The translations under genes were made by a program, and so were the position numbers. From assembly GCA_035651635.1 (NCBI GenBank), contig DASRFK010000169.1:1-9646 (forward strand): a DNA stretch of 9,646 bases, given 5' to 3'. The number at the start of each line of letters is the position of its first letter. Position 1 is the stretch's first letter. Shown piece by piece: positions 6,800 through 9,646 of the stretch. The notes under the pieces were generated by a model, which saw only the letters and a program-made list of their open reading frames with translations, was not told where the DNA came from and did not search any database. Origin of the DNA: JANXQE01 sp035651635. GTDB lineage: Bacteria; Verrucomicrobiota; Verrucomicrobiia; Limisphaerales; UBA8199.

Positions 6800-7465
6800 T
6801 CAGTATATTCCGCGCGGCATGGAGAAGACGACGTTAGTCGTCCCATTGGCCAACATGAGGCTAATCTGGTCTCGCAGAAGGGTGGTATTCATGCCGCGAA
6901 CGCTGCCATCCGTCAGGGCGATGTTCCCTTTACGCACATGCAGCGTCGAGTCCCACGCGGCATCAATCGAAGTGCCAAGATAGACGCTCCAATGGGGGTC
7001 GTTGCCACCCTGGCCACCACTCACGTTGAGATCGCCGAAAAGAATATCCTGGGGCCGCAGTTGATCCGCATTGCTGCAATAAAAGTAGCTCATATTGACG
7101 TCGCCCCGGAGAGTCGTCCAGTTGGTTCCGACCCATTTATTCTTTGTGTCGGTCGGACATAAGAAGACCTGCATGGTTCGCACCTCATTCGAGCAGACCC
7201 GGAAGTTGTCGGTCCAATCCGTGGCGTTCAGAGTGCCGCCCTTCGAGGGGTCAACGTTCCAAGGGTATTTTTCCCCCTGGTCGCTCGCCCACATGCGCAT
7301 GCCCAACCCAATCTGTTTCAGGTTATTCACGCAAGTCATGTCCTTGGCTTTGGCTTTGCTACGGGCCAGGGCCGGCAGGAGCATGCTGGCCAAAATCGCG
7401 ATAATAGCGATCACCACCAGCAGTTCGATTAGGGTAAACGCGGCTTCTTTCCGAATACGTTTCAT
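6800..7465 (-). CDS. Pseudopilin with H-X9-DG motif (prepilin-type N-terminal cleavage)
   Basis: The 221-aa protein begins MKRIRKEAA followed by FTLIELLVVIAIIAILASML, a near-consensus prepilin signal with Glu at +5 and cleavage predicted after Ala9 (Ala instead of the commoner Gly at -1). The helix continues as LPALARSKAKA. Later features are CVNNLKQIG (about 45-53), FLCPTD (101-106) and an exact H-X9-DG motif from His176 to Asp186-Gly187 (TIGR04294-type), the signature of the expanded pseudopilin set in Verrucomicrobia, Planctomycetes and Lentisphaerae. The frame extends 18 codons upstream to 7519, but ATG 7465 places the basic leader correctly and is preferred. Such proteins are membrane-inserted and may assemble on the surface; most have no assigned partner. 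The next gene lies 62 bp downstream. Confidence 0.93.
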   Translation of the reverse strand: MKRIRKEAAFTLIELLVVIAIIAILASMLLPALARSKAKAKDMTCVNNLKQIGLGMRMWASDQGEKYPWNVDPSKGGTLNATDWTDNFRVCSNEVRTMQVFLCPTDTKNKWVGTNWTTLRGDVNMSYFYCSNADQLRPQDILFGDLNVSGGQGGNDPHWSVYLGTSIDAAWDSTLHVRKGNIALTDGSVRGMNTTLLRDQISLMLANGTTNVVFSMPRGIY

Positions 7466-7527
7466 AATAACATTTCTCGCTCGCCCGCAGCCGCTGGCCC
7501 TGGATCCGCGACGAGCCATACGATAAC

Positions 7528-7556
7528 AGTGTCGACAAACAACGCCACCGCGTCAA
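7528..7556 (-). promoter_or_regulatory. Possible sigma-70-type promoter for the pseudopilin operon
   Basis: In the 140-bp gap between the CotH gene and the first pseudopilin, the minus strand has TTGACG (7556-7551), 17 bp, then GACACT (7533-7528). The -35 matches five of six bases and the spacing is ideal, but the -10 matches only three. The leader would be about 55 nt. The element is weak evidence that the pseudopilin genes can be transcribed separately from the CotH gene; no terminator is evident after CotH. Confidence 0.28.
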
Positions 7557-7605
7557 GCGCAGTCCGCGCGCGACCGGCTGCTGGAAAAGCATATTCCGTG
7601 CCGCG

Positions 7606-9204
7606 CTACCTCACCCGCACTACCCTCAGTGACGCGCAGTCGAACCACGCTTCCCCTTTGCTGGCCCGCAACTCGCAAATAAACTCTATCTCTGGAAAGC
7701 CTTCGCCGACTTCAAATTCCGAGCTTAGCACCCGCCAGGCTGAAGTTCCCACCAAGTCCTCGGATTGGCGCGCCTGCCCGGCCACCCGCAGTCCCGCTCC
7801 CTGGTGTGTCCCAAAGCTCAAAGGACGAACATCAGAAACTCGCACGTTCGCCTCAAAACGGTACTGGCCCGGCCCAAGTCGCACTTTGGTGCGCCAGGAT
7901 GGGAAGCCGTCCAAGCGATTTAGCAAGTGAAGACAGCGTATCCCTTGAGAGTCTGCGGTTATGTCCATCTGGCCGTCCTTCGGCGGGTCAGCCTCTGCCC
8001 AGCCGGCAAGACCAGCCGCCCCATCGCTGAAACGTAGCGGCTCCGGCTCGGCCTGCGTGAGGCGTTCTGTCAAAAAACGATGCCGTTGCACAATCCGCTG
8101 TACGAGCACGGCAGCTTCTCTTTGAATGCCCTGGAACTCGGCCGGTTCGGCGCACTCTCGTAACGGGCCGATGATTTGCGCTACGCGATTAGTGAGGATC
8201 TCAGGGCGAAACAGGGTCTCAAACAAGCTCTTGAACTGCCGCGAGTATCGAGCCTTTCCTTCGGGCCACTCGAACACAGCCCGAGCAACCAACCCAGCCA
8301 TCTGCGGTTGCCAGGGCAACTCGCCGGGGTGAAACAATTGATCCATTCCCTGCGGCAAGAAAACCAGCTTCTGGGTGTCGCAATCCTCGTACACCTTAAA
8401 ATTGTTTCTAGCCAGGCAGTAGCCGTCACGGTGGCAAAGCATCACCTCCAGAACCATAAATCGGATGAATCGATCGACGTCTAGCGACGCTTGCAACCGT
8501 GCCCAGCCCCGACCGGGCTGGCGGTCCAATGCCGCTTGTGAGAGGGCCTTCAGCATGGTTCGGTCCTGGCTCGGCCCAGGGAGTGAGACGCGCTTGAGAT
8601 GCTCGTTCACATCGTGTCCCTCGCCCGGTTCAAAGAGATCGCCGCCGACGTGTTGAAAATAGCAGCCGAGAAAATCTTCGGTAAACCCTTCTTTCAATAC
8701 ATACAAACCAAGCTTGCGGCCGTTCAACGTGACCATCGCGCGGCTCACGCGCGGAGCGGGAATGCCCGCCGTCCGGAAGAGCTCGCTCCCGAGTTGCTCG
8801 TTGCAAAAACTCGGATCTTCAATTGAGTTATTCAAGTGGATCCGGCGAAGTCCATGAAATCTTTGGGAGGTGTTGAATCGCGCGAAATCCAACGTGAATG
8901 AGGGTCTGTCATCCACCGGGCGGAAACTGCCGACCGAACCCTTCAGATGAACGGCGACGTTGGAATAAACTCTTCCAGGTTCTTCGATCGTTGCGCGCAC
9001 GAATTCCCGCGCTTCTTTGCGCAGTCGCTCCAGACCCTGCGCCTCGAACTCAATCTTAACTCGGGAAACCTGACCGTCCGCAAACAGATCCGCACCCGGC
9101 CAGTTGTTGGTGTTCGCAGCAAAAACGGGTTGGGCAACCCACAACATCGCAGCCGTCAGGATTAGTATCAAACTGGGAAGTCCGCGCGCCCGGCGCGCGG
9201 GCAT
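7606..9204 (-). CDS. CotH-family kinase-like secreted protein
   Basis: From ATG 9204 the protein is 532 aa. Residues 1-30 form a Sec signal: basic MPARRARG, hydrophobic SLILILTAAMLWVA, cleavage near FAA (28-30). Residues about 45-385 match the CotH kinase fold (spore-coat protein H type, atypical protein kinases): YSNVAVHLKGSVGSF (80-94), FHGLRRIHLNNSIEDPSF (116-133), LYVLKEGF (167-174), HRDGYCLARNNFKVY (258-272) and the metal-binding-type Asp in LPQGMDQLF (283-291). Residues about 390-532 form a beta-rich module like carbohydrate-binding domains (YRFEANVRVSD, AWFDCASLRVV). The frame is open 143 codons further upstream, but that part is repeat and intron DNA with no protein-like character, so the later ATG is chosen. 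That ATG and the basic residues lie inside the first repeat copy. An internal alternative (Met20, 9147) would lack a basic end. Confidence 0.85.
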   Translation of the reverse strand: MPARRARGLPSLILILTAAMLWVAQPVFAANTNNWPGADLFADGQVSRVKIEFEAQGLERLRKEAREFVRATIEEPGRVYSNVAVHLKGSVGSFRPVDDRPSFTLDFARFNTSQRFHGLRRIHLNNSIEDPSFCNEQLGSELFRTAGIPAPRVSRAMVTLNGRKLGLYVLKEGFTEDFLGCYFQHVGGDLFEPGEGHDVNEHLKRVSLPGPSQDRTMLKALSQAALDRQPGRGWARLQASLDVDRFIRFMVLEVMLCHRDGYCLARNNFKVYEDCDTQKLVFLPQGMDQLFHPGELPWQPQMAGLVARAVFEWPEGKARYSRQFKSLFETLFRPEILTNRVAQIIGPLRECAEPAEFQGIQREAAVLVQRIVQRHRFLTERLTQAEPEPLRFSDGAAGLAGWAEADPPKDGQMDITADSQGIRCLHLLNRLDGFPSWRTKVRLGPGQYRFEANVRVSDVRPLSFGTHQGAGLRVAGQARQSEDLVGTSAWRVLSSEFEVGEGFPEIEFICELRASKGEAWFDCASLRVVRVR

Positions 9205-9519
9205 GCTGCCCGCAGAAACGCACGACAAGCCGCAGACACCGAAAAATCCTTTCGCCACATCCAGCCCGGCGATCCCTGCGGACTGGGAAGTCCGCGCGCC
9301 GGCGCGCGGCCATGCTGCCCGCAGAAACTCACGACAAGCGGCAGACACCGAACACTCCTTTCGCCACGTACAGCTCGGCGATCTCTGCGGACTGGGAAGT
9401 CCGCGCGCCGGCGCGCGGCCATGCTGCCCACAGAAACTCACGACAAGCGGCAGACACCGAACACTTCCTTGGCCACATCCAACTCGGCGATCCCTGCGGA
9501 CTGGGAAGTCCGCGCGCCG
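9172..9519 (-). repeat. Tandem array: three units of about 109 bp plus a partial fourth, REP-like
   Basis: The string actgggaagtccgcgcgcc recurs at 9172 (with one extra c in its GC core), 9282, 9391 and 9500, giving units of 110, 109 and 109 bp that are highly similar along their whole length. Each full unit holds a GC palindrome; in the 9282 copy it is the perfect 18-mer ccgcgcgccggcgcgcgg at 9292-9309. Each also holds a hairpin around catgctgccc; in the 9172 copy that stem is gcgggca/tgcccgc (9197-9203/9207-9213). The period is not a multiple of three, and similar peptides appear in all three minus-strand frames, so the array is not a protein repeat. The fourth copy stops after 20 bases, exactly where the group II intron ends. 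The first copy runs into the CotH coding sequence. Confidence 0.92.
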
Positions 9520-9559
9520 ATAGGGGTAGGGATGGCGCTTTCGCGCCACCCCTCCCTCC
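9520..9559 (-). ncRNA. Group II intron domain VI with branch-point A
   Basis: GGCGC arms close on a GAAA tetraloop (9542-9539). The helix runs U9548-A9533 through C9543-G9538, then G9549.U9532, G9550-C9531, G9551-C9530, G9552-C9529 and A9553-U9528. A single unpaired A9527 follows, then G9554-C9526 to G9556-C9524. The bulged A is seven nucleotides from the predicted 3' splice site (9520/9519), where the lariat branch point of group II introns is expected. Confidence 0.8.
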
Positions 9560-9592
9560 AAACCGGACGGGCGGATTTCCCGCATCCGGCTT
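9560..9592 (-). ncRNA. Group II intron domain V
   Basis: The minus strand folds as AAGCCGGA (9592-9585) pairing with TCCGGTTT (9567-9560). The catalytic AGC triad is at 9591-9589, with its characteristic G.U pair (9590/9562). The 2-nt CG bulge is at 9569-9568. The upper stem GCGG/CCGC (9583-9580/9574-9571) is capped by GAAAT. Domain V is usually 34 nt; this one is 33. The base at 9570 is C, where an A would pair with U9584, so the upper helix has one mismatch. In one frame it reads SRMREIRPSGL, close to a peptide (SRMREIRTSGL) I recall from spurious annotations over such introns. Confidence 0.8.
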
Positions 9593-9646
9593 TCCAGTCG
9601 GTGGTGTCTCGGCGAGACTAACCATAGGTGCAAGAACCATATTCCA

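Larger units (their letters stand above)
9520..9646 (-). mobile_element. 3' end of a group II intron (continues beyond the window)
   Basis: Reading the minus strand, a domain V hairpin (9592-9560) is followed by a domain VI hairpin (9556-9524) with a bulged A at 9527. The sequence then ends ...CCCCTAT at 9520, matching the AY terminus of group II introns. The next base begins a copy of the local repeat, which acts as the 3' exon. The intron body, and any reverse transcriptase gene, would lie past position 9646. The bases 9593-9646 would be the domain IV end and linker; they include a small stem, gtctc/gagac (9606-9618). No intron-encoded protein is visible here. Confidence 0.8.

Noticed and set aside
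9172..9519. A CRISPR array
   Set aside because: The whole 109-bp unit is repeated with no unique spacers, and it contains two hairpins. This is a plain tandem repeat.
9104..9523. A 139-codon plus-strand frame across the repeats
   Set aside because: It merely translates the non-coding repeat units; the period shifts the frame in each copy, so no consistent peptide repeat results.
9205..9633. A 143-residue N-terminal extension of the CotH frame
   Set aside because: It translates the intron domain V and the tandem repeats, carries no export signal, and repeats similar peptides in other frames. The signal peptide begins at 9204.

Overview
The window reads as a chromosomal segment from a Verrucomicrobiota bacterium, probably of the Pedosphaera/Limisphaerales (subdivision 3) kind. 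Three things support this: a textbook verrucomicrobial/planctomycete pseudopilin with an H-X9-DG motif, a multidomain secreted enzyme with the short C-terminal beta tail (ending YYRLIK) common in that phylum, and high-GC DNA littered with REP-like palindromes. The assignment is from pattern recognition only; no marker gene is present.

All seven protein genes I can support lie on the minus strand, so the window is best read from right to left. At the right edge (9520-9646) is the 3' end of a group II intron: domain V, then domain VI with a bulged branch-point A. Its 3' exon is the fourth, partial copy of a roughly 109-bp tandem repeat (9172-9519). The last repeat copy runs into a CotH-family kinase gene (9204-7606) and appears to supply its start codon and the basic end of its signal peptide.

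Next comes a likely operon: an H-X9-DG pseudopilin (7465-6800), a membrane-anchored protein of unknown function (6737-6072), a divergent pseudopilin (6070-5354) and a secreted phosphodiester glycosidase with FN3-like and beta-sandwich modules (5379-3376). The last three are tightly packed, with a 1-nt gap and then a 26-bp overlap. A strong intrinsic terminator at 3353-3378 closes the unit. After a 200-bp spacer with two REP-like hairpins comes a Tat-exported GH42/GHL6-like glycoside hydrolase (3151-902). Then a good sigma-54 promoter candidate (880-895) precedes a 176-aa protein of unknown function (678-148). The left edge (1-147) is a cluster of nested palindromes.

Functionally, most products are exported or membrane-bound and point to surface glycan or glycoprotein work: a kinase-fold protein, pseudopilin-like surface proteins, a phosphodiester glycosidase and a glycosidase-like TIM-barrel protein. 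Joint action is an inference from gene order. The most unusual feature is the right-hand 470 bp, where an intron, a tandem palindromic repeat and a gene start are nested inside one another.
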